NCBI GenBank assembly: GCA_030435675.1 | Contig: CM059624.1 | Location: 285,218 to 349,217, forward strand | Reading direction: 5' to 3' | Source: Steinernema hermaphroditum | Taxonomy: Eukaryota > Nematoda > Chromadorea > Rhabditida > Steinernematidae | Length of the DNA stretch: 64,000 bases | Made by a program: the position numbers and the translations under genes | Shown: one piece after another, positions 46,398 to 58,367 of the stretch | How the letters are laid out: each line of letters opens with the position of its first letter | Position numbering within the stretch: position 1 is the first letter of the stretch | The notes under the pieces: generated by a model | Seen by the model: the letters and a program-made list of their open reading frames with translations, nothing else | Told to the model about the DNA's origin: nothing | The model's database searches: none

Positions 46398-47963
46398 ATG
46401 GTACTTTGGAGCAGGAGGGTCAGATGCAGAACTCTTGCAATGAACAAGGCCCTATCTGTCTCGAATTGAAAGTTTTGCAGGAAACTAAGATAGTCCACAG
46501 TAAATCCAACGAGAGTAGGCGCGTTCGATCAGGCTCGTGCAGTTCGACAAGATCCGATCATAAAAATGCTATGGTACACTTTTTGGAGCAGGAGGGCCGA
46601 TGCAGAGCTCTTGGTGTGAGCAAGGGCCCTGCTGTCTCGGAATTGAAAGTTTTGCAGGAAACTAAGATAGTCCACAGGAAATCCAACGGGAGTAGGCGCG
46701 TTCTGATCGGGCTCGTGCAGTTCTACAAGATCCAATCATAAAAATGCTATGGTACTTGGAGCGGAGGGTCAGATGCATAACTCTTTGTATGAACAAGGCC
46801 CTATCTGTCTCGAATTGAAAGTTTTGCAGGAAACTAAGATAGTCCACAGTAAATCCAAAGAGAGTAGGCGCGTTCGATCAGGCTCGTGCAGTTCTACAAG
46901 ATCCAATCATAAAAATGCTATGGTACTTTGGAGCAGGAGGGTCAGATGCAGAACTCTTTGCATGAACAAGGCCCTATCTGTCTCGAATTGAAAAGTTTTG
47001 TGCAGGAAACTAAGATAGTCCACAGTAAATCCAACGAGAGTAGGCGCGTTCGATCAGGCTCGTGCAGTTCTACAAGATCCGATCATAAAAATGCTATGGT
47101 ACTTTGGAGCAGGAGGGGTCAGATGCATAACTCTTGGTTGGTGAACAAGGCCCTATCTGTCTCGAATTGAAAGTTTTGCAGGAAACTAAGATAGTCCACA
47201 ATAAATCCAAAGAGAGTAGGCGCGTTCGATCAGGCTCGTGCAGTTCTACAAGATCCAATCATAAAAATGCTATGGTACTTTGGAGCAGGAGGGTACAGAT
47301 GCAGAACTCTTGCATGAACAAGGCCCTATCTGTCTCGAATTGAAAGTTTTGCAGGAAACTAAAGATAGTCCACAATAAATCCAACGAGAGTAGGCGCAAT
47401 CGATCAGGCTCGTGCAGTTCAGCACGATCCAATCATAAAAATGCTATGGTACTTTGGAGCAGGAGGGTCAGATGCAGAGCTCTTTGTGTGAGCAAGGGCC
47501 CTGCTGTCTCGAATTGAAAGTTTTGCAGGAAACTAAGATAGTCTGCAGGAAATCCAAAGAGAGTAGGCGCGTTCGATCAGGCTCGTGCAGTTCTACAAGA
47601 TCCAATCATAAAAAATGCTATGGTACTTTGGAGCCAGGAGGGTCAGATGCAGATCTCTTTGCTTGAACAAGGCCCTATCTGTCTCGAATTGAAAGTTTTG
47701 CAGGAAACTAAGATAGTCCACAGGAAATCCAACGAGAGTAGGCGCGTTCGATCAGGCTCGTGCAGTTCTACAAGATCCAATCATAAAAATGCTATGGTAC
47801 TTGGAGCGGAGGGTCAGATGCAGACCTCTTGGTATGAACAAGGCCCTACTGTCTCGAATTGAAAGTTTTGCAGGAAACTAAGATAGTCCACAGTAATCCC
47901 AACGGGAATAGGCGCGTTCGATCAGGCTCGTGCAGTTCTACAAGATCCAATCATAAAAATGCT
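46398..47963 (+). repeat. Decayed, indel-rich zone after the HOR domain
   Basis: About nine monomers with private changes: GCAATGAAC head near 46438, GGTACACTTTTTGGAGC near 46573, GAGGGCCGATGC near 46592, GTTCTGATCGGG near 46701, GTACTTGGAGCGGAGGG near 46754 and 47802, GAAAAGTTTTGTGCAGG near 46990, CTCTTGGTTGGTGAAC near 47133, ACAATAAATCC near 47199 and 47373, GGGTACAGATG near 47292, GGCGCAATCGATC near 47395 (the only loss of GCGTT, creating a ClaI site), AGTCTGCAGG near 47541, GGAGCCAGGAGG near 47631 and TTTGCTTGAAC near 47660. The zone mirrors the decayed zone at 33.1-34.8 kb on the other side of the HOR domain. Confidence 0.87.
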
Positions 47964-50900
47964 ATGGTACTTTGGAGCAGGAGGGTCAGATGCAGAGCTC
48001 TTGGTGTGAGCAAGGGCCCTGCTGTCTCGAATTGAAAGTTTTGCAGGAAACTAAGATAGTCCACAGTAAATCCAACGAGAGTAGGCGCGTTCGATCAGGC
48101 TCGTGCAGTTCTACAAGATGGAATCATAAAAATGCTATGGTACTTTGGAGCAGGAGGGTCAGATGCAGAGCTCTTGGTGTGAGCAAGGGCCCTGCTGTCT
48201 CGAATTGAAAGTTTTGCAGGAAACTAAGATAGTCCACAGGAAATCCAACGGGAGTAGGCGCGTTCGATCAGGCTTGTGCAGTTCTACAAGATCCAATCAT
48301 AAAAAATGCTATGGTACTTTGGAGCAGGAGGGTCAGATGCAGAAATCTTTGCATGAACAAGGCCCTATCTGTCTCGAATTGAAAGTTTTGCAGGAAACTA
48401 AGATAGTCCACAGTAAATCCAACGAGAGTAGGCGCGTTCGATCAGGCTCGTGCAGTTCTACAAGATCCGATCATAAAAATGCTATGGTACTTTGGAGCAG
48501 GAGGGTCAGATGCGGAACTCTTTGCATGAACAAGGCCCTATCTGTCTCGAATTGAAAGTTTTGCAGGAAACTAAGATAGTCCACAGTAAATCCAACGAGA
48601 GTAGGCGCGTTCGATCAGGCTCGTGCAGTTCTACAAGATCCGATCATAAAAATGCTATAGTACTTTGGAGCAGGAGGGTCAGATGCAGAGCTCTTGGTGT
48701 GAGCAAGGGCCCTGCTGTCTCGAATTGAAAGTTTTGCAGGAAACTAAGATAGTCCACAGTAATCCCAACGGGAATAGGCGCGTTCGATCAGGCTCTTGCA
48801 GTTCTACAAGATGGAATCATAAAAATGCTATGGTACTTTGGAGCAGGAGGGTCAGATGCAGAAATCTTTGTATGAACAAGGCCCTATCTGTCTCGAATTG
48901 AAAGTTTTGCAGGAAACTAAGATAGTCCACAGTAAATCCAACGAGAGTAGGCGCGTTCGATCAGGCTCGTGCAGTTCTACAAGATCCGATCATAAAAATG
49001 CTATGGTACTTTGGAGCAGGAGGGTCAGATGCGGAGCTCTTGGTGTGAGCAAGGGCCCTGCTGTCTCGAATTGAAAGTTTTGCAGGAAACTAAGATAGTC
49101 CACAGTAAATCCAACGAGAGTAGGCGCGTTCGATCAGGCTCGTGCAGTTCTACAAGATCGAATCATAAAAATGCTATGGTACTTTGGAGCAGGAGGGTCA
49201 GATGCAGAGCTCTTGGTGTGAGCAAGGGCCCTGCTGTCTCGAATTGAAAGTTTTGCAGGAAACTAAGATAGTCCGCAGGAAATCCAACGAGAGTAGGCGC
49301 GTTCGATCAGGCTCGTGCAGTTCTACAAGATCCGATCATAAAAATGCTATGGTACTTTGGAGCAGGAGGGTCAGATGCAGAGCTCTTGGTGTGAGCAAGG
49401 GCCCTGCTGTCTCGAATTGAAAGTTTTGCAGGAAACTAAGATAGTCCACAGTAAATCCAACGGGAGTAGGCGCGTTCGATCAGGCTCGTGCAGTTCTACA
49501 AGATCCAATCATAAAAATGCTATGGTACTTTGGAGCAGGAGGGTCAGATGCAGAACTCTTTGCATGAACAAGGGCCCTATCTGTCTCGAATTGAAAGTTT
49601 TGCAGGAAACTAAGATAGTCCACAGTAAATCCAACGAGAGTAGGCGCGTTCGATCAGGCTCGTGCAGTTCTACAAGATCCGATCATAAAAAATGCTATGG
49701 TACTTTGGAGCAGGAGGGTCAGATGCGGAGCTCTTTGCGTGAACAAGGGCCCTATCTGTCTCGAATTGAAAGTTTTGCAGGAAACTAAGATAGTCCACAG
49801 GAAATCCAACGAGAGTAGGCGCGTTCGATCAGGCTCGTGCAGTTCTACAAGATCCAATCATAAAAATGCTATGGTACTTTGGAGCAGGAGGGTCAGATGC
49901 AGAGCTCTTGGTGTGAGCAAGGGCCCTGCTGTCTCGAATTGAAAGTTTTGCAGGAAACTAAGATAGTCCACAGTAAATCCAACGAGAGTAGGCGCGTTCG
50001 ATCAGGCTCGTGCAGTTCTACAAGATCCGATCATAAAAATGCTATGGTACTTTGGAGCAGGAGGGTCAGATGCAGAGCTCTTGGTGTGAGCAAGGGCCCT
50101 GTCTGTCTCGAATTGAAAGTTTTGCAGGAAACTAAGATAGTCCGCAGGAAATCCAACGAGAGTAGGCGCGTTCGATCAGGCTCGTGCAGTTCTACAAGAT
50201 CCAATCATAAAAATGCTATGGTACTTTGGAGCAGGAGGGTCAGATGCAGAGCTCTTGGTGTGAGCAAGGGCCCTATCTGTCTCGAATTGAAAGTTTTGCA
50301 GGAAACTAAGATAGTCCACAGGAAATCCAACGAGAGTAGGCGCGTTCGATCAGGCTCGTGCAGTTCTACAAGATCCAATCATAAAAATGCTATGGTACTT
50401 TGGAGCAGGAGGGTCAGATGCAGAGCTCTTGGTGTGAGCAAGGGCCCTGCTGTCTCGAATTGAAAGTTTTGCAGGAAACTAAGATAGTCCACAGGAAATC
50501 CAACGAGAGTAGGCGCGTTCGATCAGGCTCGTGCAGTTCTACAAGATCCAATCATAAAAATGCTATGGTACTTTGGAGCAGGAGGGTCAGATGCAGAGCT
50601 CTTGGTGTGAGCAAGGGCCCTGTCTGTCTCGAATTGAAAGTTTTGCAGGAAACTAAGATAGTCCACAGTAAATCCAACGAGAGTAGGCGCGTTCGATCAG
50701 GCTCGTGCAGTTCTACAAGATCCGATCATAAAAATGCTATGGTACTTTGGAGCAGGAGGGTCAGATGCAGAGCTCTTGGTGTGAGCAAGGGCCCTGCTGT
50801 CTCGAATTGAAAGTTTTGCAGGAAACTAAGATAGTCCACAGTAAATCCAACGAGAGTAGGCGCGTTCGATCAGGCTCGTGCAGTTCTACAAGATCCAATC

Positions 50901-51084
50901 ATAAAAATGCTATGGTACTTTGGAGCAGGAGGGTCAGATGCAGAGCTCTTGGTGTGAGCAAGGGCCCTGCTGTCTCGAATTGAAAGTTTTGCAGGAAACT
51001 AAGATAGTCCACAGTAAATCCAACGAGAGTAGGCGCGTTCGATCAGGCTCGTGCAGTTCTACAAGATCCGATCATAAAAATGCT
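47964..51084 (+). repeat. Class A-dominated subarray
   Basis: About 18 monomers, most with GAGCTCTTGGTGTGAGC, GGGCCCTGCTG, and AGTAAATCC or AGGAAATCC middles. B monomers with GATCCGATC tails are interspersed. GATGCGGA replaces GATGCAGA near 48513, 49031 and 49724. A CTCTTGCAG plus GATGGAATC monomer lies near 48795. ATGCTATAGTAC near 48655 and six-A runs near 48301 and 49686 are isolated changes. Confidence 0.88.
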
Positions 51085-54000
51085 ATGGTACTTTGGAGCA
51101 GGAGGGTCAGATGCAGAGCTCTTTGAGTGAACAAGGCCCAATCTGTCTCGAATTGAAAGTTTTGCAGGAAACTAAGATAGTCCACAGGAAATCCAACGAG
51201 AGTAGGCGCGTTCGATCAGGCTCGTGCAGTTCTACAAGATCCAATCATAAAAATGCTATGGTACTTTGGAGCAGGAGGGTCAGATGCAGAACTCTTTGCA
51301 TGAACAAGGCCCTATCTGTCTCGAATTGAAAGTTTTGCAGGAAACTAAGATAGTCCACAGGAAATCCAACGAGAGTAGGCGCGTTCGATCAGGCTCGTGC
51401 AGTTCTACAAGATCCGATCATAAAAATGCTATGGTACTTTGGAGCAGGAGGGTCAGATGCGGAGCTCTTGGTGTGAGCAAGGGCCCTATCTGTCTCGAAT
51501 TGAAAGTTTTGCAGGAAACTAAGATAGTCCACAGTAAATCCAACGAGAGTAGGCGCGTTCGATCAGGCTCGTGCAGTTCTACAAGATCCAATCATAAAAA
51601 TGCTATGGTACTTTGGAGCAGGAGGGTCAGATGCAGAGCTCTTGGTGTGAGCAAGGGCCCTGCTGTCTCGAATTGAAAGTTTTGCAGGAAACTAAGATAG
51701 TCCACAGGAAATCCAACGGGAGTAGGCGCGTTCGATCAGGCTCGTGCAGTTCTACAAGATCCAATCATAAAAATGCTATGGTACTTTGGAGCAGGAGGGT
51801 CAGATGCAGAGCTCTTGGTGTGAGCAAGGGCCCTGCTGTCTCGAATTGAAAGTTTTGCAGGAAACTAAGATAGTCCGCAGGAAATCCAACGAGAGTAGGC
51901 GCGTTCGATCAGGCTCGTGCAGTTCTACAAGATCCAATCATAAAAATGCTATGGTACTTTGGAGCAGGAGGGTCAGATGCAGAGCTCTTGGTGTGAGCAA
52001 GGGCCCTGTCTGTCTCGAATTGAAAGTTTTGCAGGAAACTAAGATAGTCCACAGTAAATCCAACGAGAGTAGGCGCGTTCGATCAGGCTCGTGCAGTTCT
52101 ACAAGATCCAATCATAAAAATGCTATGGTACTTTGGAGCAGGAGGGTCAGATGCAGAGCTCTTGGTGTGAGCAAGGGCCCTGCTGTCTCGAATTGAAAGT
52201 TTTGCAGGAAACTAAGATAGTCCACAGGAAATCCAACGAGAGTAGGCGCGTTCGATCAGGCTCGTGCAGTTCTACAAGATCCAATCATAAAAATGCTATG
52301 GTACTTTGGAGCAGGAGGGTCAGATGCAGAGCTCTTGGTGTGAGCAAGGGCCCTGCTGTCTCGAATTGAAAGTTTTGCAGGAAACTAAGATAGTCCGCAG
52401 GAAATCCAACGAGAGTAGGCGCGTTCGATCAGGCTCGTGCAGTTCTACAAGATCCAATCATAAAAATGCTATGGTACTTTGGAGCAGGAGGGTCAGATGC
52501 AGAACTCTTTGCATGAACAAGGCCCTATCTGTCTCGAATTGAAAGTTTTGCAGGAAACTAAGATAGTCCACAGTAAATCCAACGAGAGTAGGCGCGTTCG
52601 ATCAGGCTCGTGCAGTTCTACAAGATCCGATCATAAAAATGCTATGGTACTTTGGAGCAGGAGGGTCAGATGCAGAGCTCTTGGTGTGAGCAAGGGCCCT
52701 GCTGTCTCGAATTGAAAGTTTTGCAGGAAACTAAGATAGTCCACAGGAAATCCAACGAGAGTAGGCGCGTTCGATCAGGCTCGTGCAGTTCTACAAGATC
52801 CAATCATAAAAATGCTATGGTACTTTGGAGCAGGAGGGTCAGATGCAGAACTCTTTGCATGAACAAGGGCCCTATCTGTCTCGAATTGAAAGTTTTGCAG
52901 GAAACTAAGATAGTCCACAGTAAATCCAACGAGAGTAGGCGCGTTCGATCAGGCTCGTGCAGTTCTACAAGATCCAATCATAAAAATGCTATGGTACTTT
53001 GGAGCAGGAGGGTCAGATGCAGAGCTCTTTGCATGAACAAGGCCCTATCTGTCTCGAATTGAAAGTTTTGCAGGAAACTAAGATAGTCCACAAGAAATCC
53101 AAAGAGAGTAGGCGCGTTCGATCAGGCTCGTGCAGTTCTACAAGATCCAATCATAAAAATGCTATGGTACTTTGGAGCAGGAGGGTCAGATGCAGAGCTC
53201 TTGGTGTGAGCAAGGGCCCTGTCTGTCTCGAATTGAAAGTTTTGCAGGAAACTAAGATAGTCCACAGGAAATCCAACGAGAGTAGGCGCGTTCGATCAGG
53301 CTCGTGCAGTTCTACAAGATCCAATCATAAAAATGCTATGGTACTTTGGAGCAGGAGGGTCAGATGCAGAGCTCTTGGTGTGAGCAAGGGCCCTGCTGTC
53401 TCGAATTGAAAGTTTTGCAGGAAACTAAGATAGTCCGCAGGAAATCCAACGAGAGTAGGCGCGTTCGATCAGGCTCGTGCAGTTCTACAAGATCCAATCA
53501 TAAAAATGCTATGGTACTTTGGAGCAGGAGGGTCAGATGCAGAGCTCTTGGTGTGAGCAAGGGCCCTGCTGTCTCGAATTGAAAGTTTTGCAGGAAACTA
53601 AGATAGTCCACAGGAAATCCAACGAGAGTAGGCGCGTTCGATCAGGCTCGTGCAGTTCTACAAGATCCAATCATAAAAATGCTATGGTACTTTGGAGCAG
53701 GAGGGTCAGATGCAGAGCTCTTGGTGTGAGCAAGGGCCCTGTCTGTCTCGAATTGAAAGTTTTGCAGGAAACTAAGATAGTCCACAGGAAATCCAACGAG
53801 AGTAGGCGCGTTCGATCAGGCTCGTGCAGTTCTACAAGATCCAATCATAAAAATGCTATGGTACTTTGGAGCAGGAGGGTCAGATGCAGAGCTCTTGGTG
53901 TGAGCAAGGGCCCTGTCTGTCTCGAATTGAAAGTTTTGCAGGAAACTAAGATAGTCCACAGTAAATCCAACGAGAGTAGGCGCGTTCGATCAGGCTCGTG

Positions 54001-54553
54001 CAGTTCTACAAGATCCAATCATAAAAATGCTATGGTACTTTGGAGCAGGAGGGTCAGATGCAGAGCTCTTGGTGTGAGCAAGGGCCCTGCTGTCTCGAAT
54101 TGAAAGTTTTGCAGGAAACTAAGATAGTCCACAGGAAATCCAACGAGAGTAGGCGCGTTCGATCAGGCTCGTGCAGTTCTACAAGATCCAATCATAAAAA
54201 TGCTATGGTACTTTGGAGCAGGAGGGTCAGATGCAGAGCTCTTGGTGTGAGCAAGGGCCCTGTCTGTCTCGAATTGAAAGTTTTGCAGGAAACTAAGATA
54301 GTCCACAGTAAATCCAACGAGAGTAGGCGCGTTCGATCAGGCTCGTGCAGTTCTACAAGATCCGAATCATAAAAATGCTATGGTACTTTGGAGCAGGAGG
54401 GTCAGATGCGGACCTCTTTGCATGAACAAGGCCCTATCTGTCTCGAATTGAAAGTTTTGCAGGAAACTAAGATAGTCCACAAGTAAATCCAACGAGAGTA
54501 GGCGCGTTCGATCAGGCTCGTGCAGTTCTACAAGATCCAATCATAAAAATGCT
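51085..54553 (+). repeat. A/B subarray with GGGCCCTGTCTG monomers
   Basis: About 20 monomers. Class A 173-bp units (GGGCCCTGCTG) alternate irregularly with 174-bp units reading GGGCCCTGTCTG, and with B units having AGTAAATCC and GATCCGATC. CGCAGGAAATCC middles recur near 51876, 52396 and 53436. Mixed heads GAGCTCTTTGCATGAAC (near 53020) and GAGCTCTTTGAGTGAAC (near 51117) join an A left half to a B right half. A GCGGACCTC head and an ACAAGTAAATCC middle occur at 54408-54490. Confidence 0.87.
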
Positions 54554-55591
54554 ATGGTACTTTGGAGCAGGAGGGTCAGATGCAGAGCTCTTGGTGTGAG
54601 CAAGGGCCCTGCTGTCTCGAATTGAAAGTTTTGCAGGAAACTAAGATAGTCCACAGGAAATCCAACGAGAGTAGGCGCGTTCGATCAGGCTCGTGCAGTT
54701 CTACAAGATCCAATCATAAAAATGCTATGGTACTTTGGAGCAGGAGGGTCAGATGCAGAGCTCTTGGTGTGAGCAAGGGCCCTGCTGTCTCGAATTGAAA
54801 GTTTTGCAGGAAACTAAGATAGTCCACAGGAAATCCAACGAGAGTAGGCGCGTTCGATCAGGCTCGTGCAGTTCTACACGATCCAATCATAAAAATGCTA
54901 TGGTACTTTGGAGCAGGAGGGTCAGATGCAGAGCTCTTGGTGTGAGCAAGGGCCCTGCTGTCTCGAATTGAAAGTTTTGCAGGAAACTAAGATAGTCCAC
55001 AGGAAATCCAACGGGAGTAGGCGCGTTCGATCAGGCTCGTGCAGTTCTACAAGATCCAATCATAAAAATGCTATGGTACTTTGGAGCAGGAGGGTCAGAT
55101 GCAGAGCTCTTGGTGTGAGCAAGGGCCCTGCTGTCTCGAATTGAAAGTTTTGCAGGAAACTAAGATAGTCCACAGGAAATCCAACGAGAGTAGGCGCGTT
55201 CGATCAGGCTCGTGCAGTTCTACAAGATCCAATCATAAAAATGCTATGGTACTTTGGAGCAGGAGGGTCAGATGCAGAGCTCTTTGTGTGAGCAAGGGCC
55301 CTGCTGTCTCGAATTGAAAGTTTTGCAGGAAACTAAGATAGTCCACAGTAAATCCAACGAGAGTAGGCGCGTTCGATCAGGCTCGTGCAGTTCTACAAGA
55401 TCCAATCATAAAAATGCTATGGTACTTTGGAGCAGGAGGGTCAGATGCAGAGCTCTTGGTGTGAGCAAGGGCCCTGCTGTCTCGAATTGAAAGTTTTGCA
55501 GGAAACTAAGATAGTCCACAGTAAATCCAACGAGAGTAGGCGCGTTCGATCAGGCTCGTGCAGTTCTACAAGATCCAATCATAAAAATGCT

Positions 55592-55764
55592 ATGGTACTT
55601 TGGAGCAGGAGGGTCAGATGCAGAGCTCTTGGTGTGAGCAAGGGCCCTGCTGTCTCGAATTGAAAGTTTTGCAGGAAACTAAGATAGTCCACAGGAAATC
55701 CAACGAGAGTAGGCGCGTTCGATCAGGCTCGTGCAGTTCTACAAGATCCAATCATAAAAATGCT
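55592..55764 (+). repeat. Reference class A monomer (173 bp)
   Basis: This copy is a convenient reference because the next four monomers are identical to it. Starting at ATGGTAC as position 1, it reads in order: GGAGCAGGAGGGTCAG (11-26), the class A head GAGCTCTTGGTGTGAGC (about 32-48), GGGCCC (51-56), TGTCTCGAATTGAAAG (60-75), TTTTGCAGGAAACTAAG (76-92), GTCCAC (96-101), the middle AGGAAATCCAACGAG, GGCGCGTTCGATCAGG (121-136), CTCGTGCAG, the tail GATCCAATCATAAAAATGCT. It holds six CpG sites, four of them in the stretch GGCGCGTTCGATC and its right flank. The head contains two 8-bp perfect palindromes, AGAGCTCT and AGGGCCCT, eleven bases apart. Confidence 0.95.
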
Positions 55765-55786
55765 ATGGTACTTTGGAGCAGGAGGG
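55687..55786 (+). other. Possible 5S rRNA-gene-derived segment of the monomer
   Basis: Seen: GTCCAC at 55687, CGCGTTCGATC at 55714, TCGT at 55729, GTACTTTGGA at 55768 and GGAGGG at 55781. Known: vertebrate 5S rRNA genes begin GTCTAC, carry CGCGCCCGATC followed by TCGT, and have GTACTTGGA in internal control box C. The order is the same. The spacing from the first word to CGATC is 33 versus 29 bases, and from CGATC to GTACTT 43 versus 40. CGCG-NN-CGATC has identical internal spacing and differs only by two C-to-T changes. Box A (AGCTAAGC) is not recognisable, so a working RNA polymerase III promoter is unlikely. The segment crosses the arbitrary monomer boundary. Chance similarity is a real alternative. 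The same words recur in nearly every monomer of the window. Confidence 0.3.
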
Positions 55787-56456
55787 TCAGATGCAGAGCT
55801 CTTGGTGTGAGCAAGGGCCCTGCTGTCTCGAATTGAAAGTTTTGCAGGAAACTAAGATAGTCCACAGGAAATCCAACGAGAGTAGGCGCGTTCGATCAGG
55901 CTCGTGCAGTTCTACAAGATCCAATCATAAAAATGCTATGGTACTTTGGAGCAGGAGGGTCAGATGCAGAGCTCTTGGTGTGAGCAAGGGCCCTGCTGTC
56001 TCGAATTGAAAGTTTTGCAGGAAACTAAGATAGTCCACAGGAAATCCAACGAGAGTAGGCGCGTTCGATCAGGCTCGTGCAGTTCTACAAGATCCAATCA
56101 TAAAAATGCTATGGTACTTTGGAGCAGGAGGGTCAGATGCAGAGCTCTTGGTGTGAGCAAGGGCCCTGCTGTCTCGAATTGAAAGTTTTGCAGGAAACTA
56201 AGATAGTCCACAGGAAATCCAACGAGAGTAGGCGCGTTCGATCAGGCTCGTGCAGTTCTACAAGATCCAATCATAAAAATGCTATGGTACTTTGGAGCAG
56301 GAGGGTCAGATGCAGAGCTCTTGGTGTGAGCAAGGGCCCTGCTGTCTCGAATTGAAAGTTTTGCAGGAAACTAAGATAGTCCACAGGAAATCCAACGAGA
56401 GTAGGCGCGTTCGATCAGGCTCGTGCAGTTCTACAAGATCCAATCATAAAAATGCT

Positions 56457-57500
56457 ATGGTACTTTGGAGCAGGAGGGTCAGATGCAGAACTCTTGGTGT
56501 GAGCAAGGGCCCTGTCTGTCTCGAATTGAAAGTTTTGCAGGAAACTAAGATAGTCCACAGGAAATCCAACGAGAGTAGGCGCGTTCGATCAGGCTCGTGC
56601 AGTTCTACAAGATCCAATCATAAAAATGCTATGGTACTTTGGAGCAGGAGGGTCAGATGCAGAACTCTTTGTGTGAACAAGGGCCCTATCTGTCTCGAAT
56701 TGAAAGTTTTGCAGGAAACTAAGATAGTCCACAGTAAATCCAACGAGAGTAGGCGCGTTCGATCAGGCTCGTGCAGTTCTACAAGATCCAATCATAAAAA
56801 TGCTATGGTACTTTGGAGCAGGAGGGTCAGATGCAGAGCTCTTGGTGTGAGCAAGGGCCCTGTCTGTCTCGAATTGAAAGTTTTGCAGGAAACTAAGATA
56901 GTCCACAGGAAATCCAACGAGAGTAGGCGCGTTCGATCAGGCTCGTGCAGTTCTACAAGATCCAATCATAAAAATGCTATGGTACTTTGGAGCAGGAGGG
57001 TCAGATGCAGAACTCTTTGCATGAACAAGGGCCCTATCTGTCTCGAATTGAAAGTTTTGCAGGAAACTAAGATAGTCCACAGTAAATCCAACGAGAGTAG
57101 GCGCGTTCGATCAGGCTCGTGCAGTTCTACAAGATCCGAATCATAAAAATGCTATGGTACTTTGGAGCAGGAGGGTCAGATGCAGAGCTCTTGGTGTGAA
57201 CAAGGGCCCTATCTGTCTCGAATTGAAAGTTTTGCAGGAAACTAAGATAGTCCACAGAAAATCCAACGAGAGTAGGCGCGTTCGATCAGGCTCGTGCAGT
57301 TCTACAAGATCCAATCATAAAAATGCTATGGTACTTTGGAGCAGGAGGGTCAGATGCAGAGCTCTTTGCATGAACAAGGCCCTATCTGTCTCGAATTGAA
57401 AGTTTTGCAGGAAACTAAGATAGTCCACAGTAAATCCAACGAGAGTAGGCGCGTTCGATCAGGCTCGTGCAGTTCTACAAGATCCGATCATAAAAATGCT
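56457..57500 (+). repeat. A/B transition subarray
   Basis: Six monomers, most of 174 bp, keep a 284-codon frame open at 56292-57146. Heads include hybrid GAACTCTTGGTGTGAGC, TTTGTGTGAAC, class A and TTTGCATGAAC. A GATCCGAATC tail near 57133 closes that frame. A GAGCTCTTGGTGTGAAC head near 57184 and an AGAAAATCC middle near 57256 follow. Confidence 0.86.
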
Positions 57501-58367
57501 ATGGTACTTTGGAGCAGGAGGGTCAGATGCGGACCTCTTTGCATGAACAAGGGCCCTATCTGTCTCGAATTGAAAGTTTTGCAGGAAACTAAGATAGTCC
57601 ACAAGAAATCCAAAGAGAGTAGGCGCGTTCGATCAGGCTCGTGCAGATCTACAAGATGGAATCATAAAAATGATATGGTACTTTGGAGCAGGAGGGTCAG
57701 ATGCAGAGCTCTTGGTGTGAGCAAGGGCCCTGCTGTCTCGAATTGAAAGTTTTGCAGGAAACTAAGATAGTCCGCAGGAAATCCAACGAGAGTAGGCGCG
57801 TTCGATCAGGCTCGTGCAGTTCTACACGATCCAATCATAAAAATGCTATGGTACTTTGGAGCAGGAGGGTCAGATGCAGAGCTCTTGGTGTGAGCAAGGG
57901 CCCTTCTGTCTCGAATTGAAAGTTTTGCAGGAAACTAAGATAGTCCGCAGGAAATCCAACGAGAGTAGGCGCGTTCGATCAGGCTCGTGCAGTTCTACAC
58001 GATCCAATCATAAAAATGCTATGGTACTTTGGAGCAGGAGGGTCAGATGCAGAGCTCTTGGTGTGAGCAAGGGCCCTTCTGTCTCGAATTGAAAGTTTTG
58101 CAGGAAACTAAGATAGTCCACAGGAAATCCAACGGGAGTAGGCGCGTTCGATCAGGCTCGTGCAGTTCTACAAGATCCAATCATAAAAATGCTATGGTAC
58201 TTTGGAGCAGGAGGGTCAGATGCAGAACTCTTTGCATGAACAAGGGCCCTATCTGTCTCGAATTGAAAGTTTTGCAGGAAACTAAGATAGTCCACAGTAA
58301 ATCCAACGGGAGTAGGCGCGTTCGATCAGGCTCGTGCAGTTCTACAAGATCCAATCATAAAAATGCT
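57501..58367 (+). repeat. GCGGACCTC / CGCAGGAAATCC block, partial copy
   Basis: Begins with a monomer carrying GCGGACCTC, AAGAAATCCAAAGAG, GCAGATCTACAAG (a BglII site at 57645) and ATGATATGG. Two class A monomers with CGCAGGAAATCC and TACACGATCC follow, both leading into a monomer with GGGCCCTTCTG. This order is also found from 58541, 61598 and 62290. Confidence 0.83.

Larger units (their letters stand above)
54554..56456 (+). repeat. Highly homogeneous class A subarray
   Basis: Eleven consecutive 173-bp class A monomers. The last five (55592-56456) appear identical base for base. The earlier ones differ at single sites: TACACGATCC near 54875, AACGGG near 55012, GAGCTCTTTGTGTGAGC near 55274, and two AGTAAATCC middles. 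Strict 173-bp spacing with almost no variation indicates very recent local expansion. Confidence 0.92.

Noticed and set aside
55716..55726. tRNA B-box-like GTTCGATCA
   Set aside because: It fits the start of a B box (GTTCGA) but not its end, and no A box lies at a usable distance upstream, so a tRNA or tRNA-derived SINE origin is not supported.
55712..55730. CENP-B box-like TTCG in GCGTTCGATCAGG
   Set aside because: After TTCG the required A and CGGG of the CENP-B core are not at the right positions, on either strand, in any monomer class I checked.
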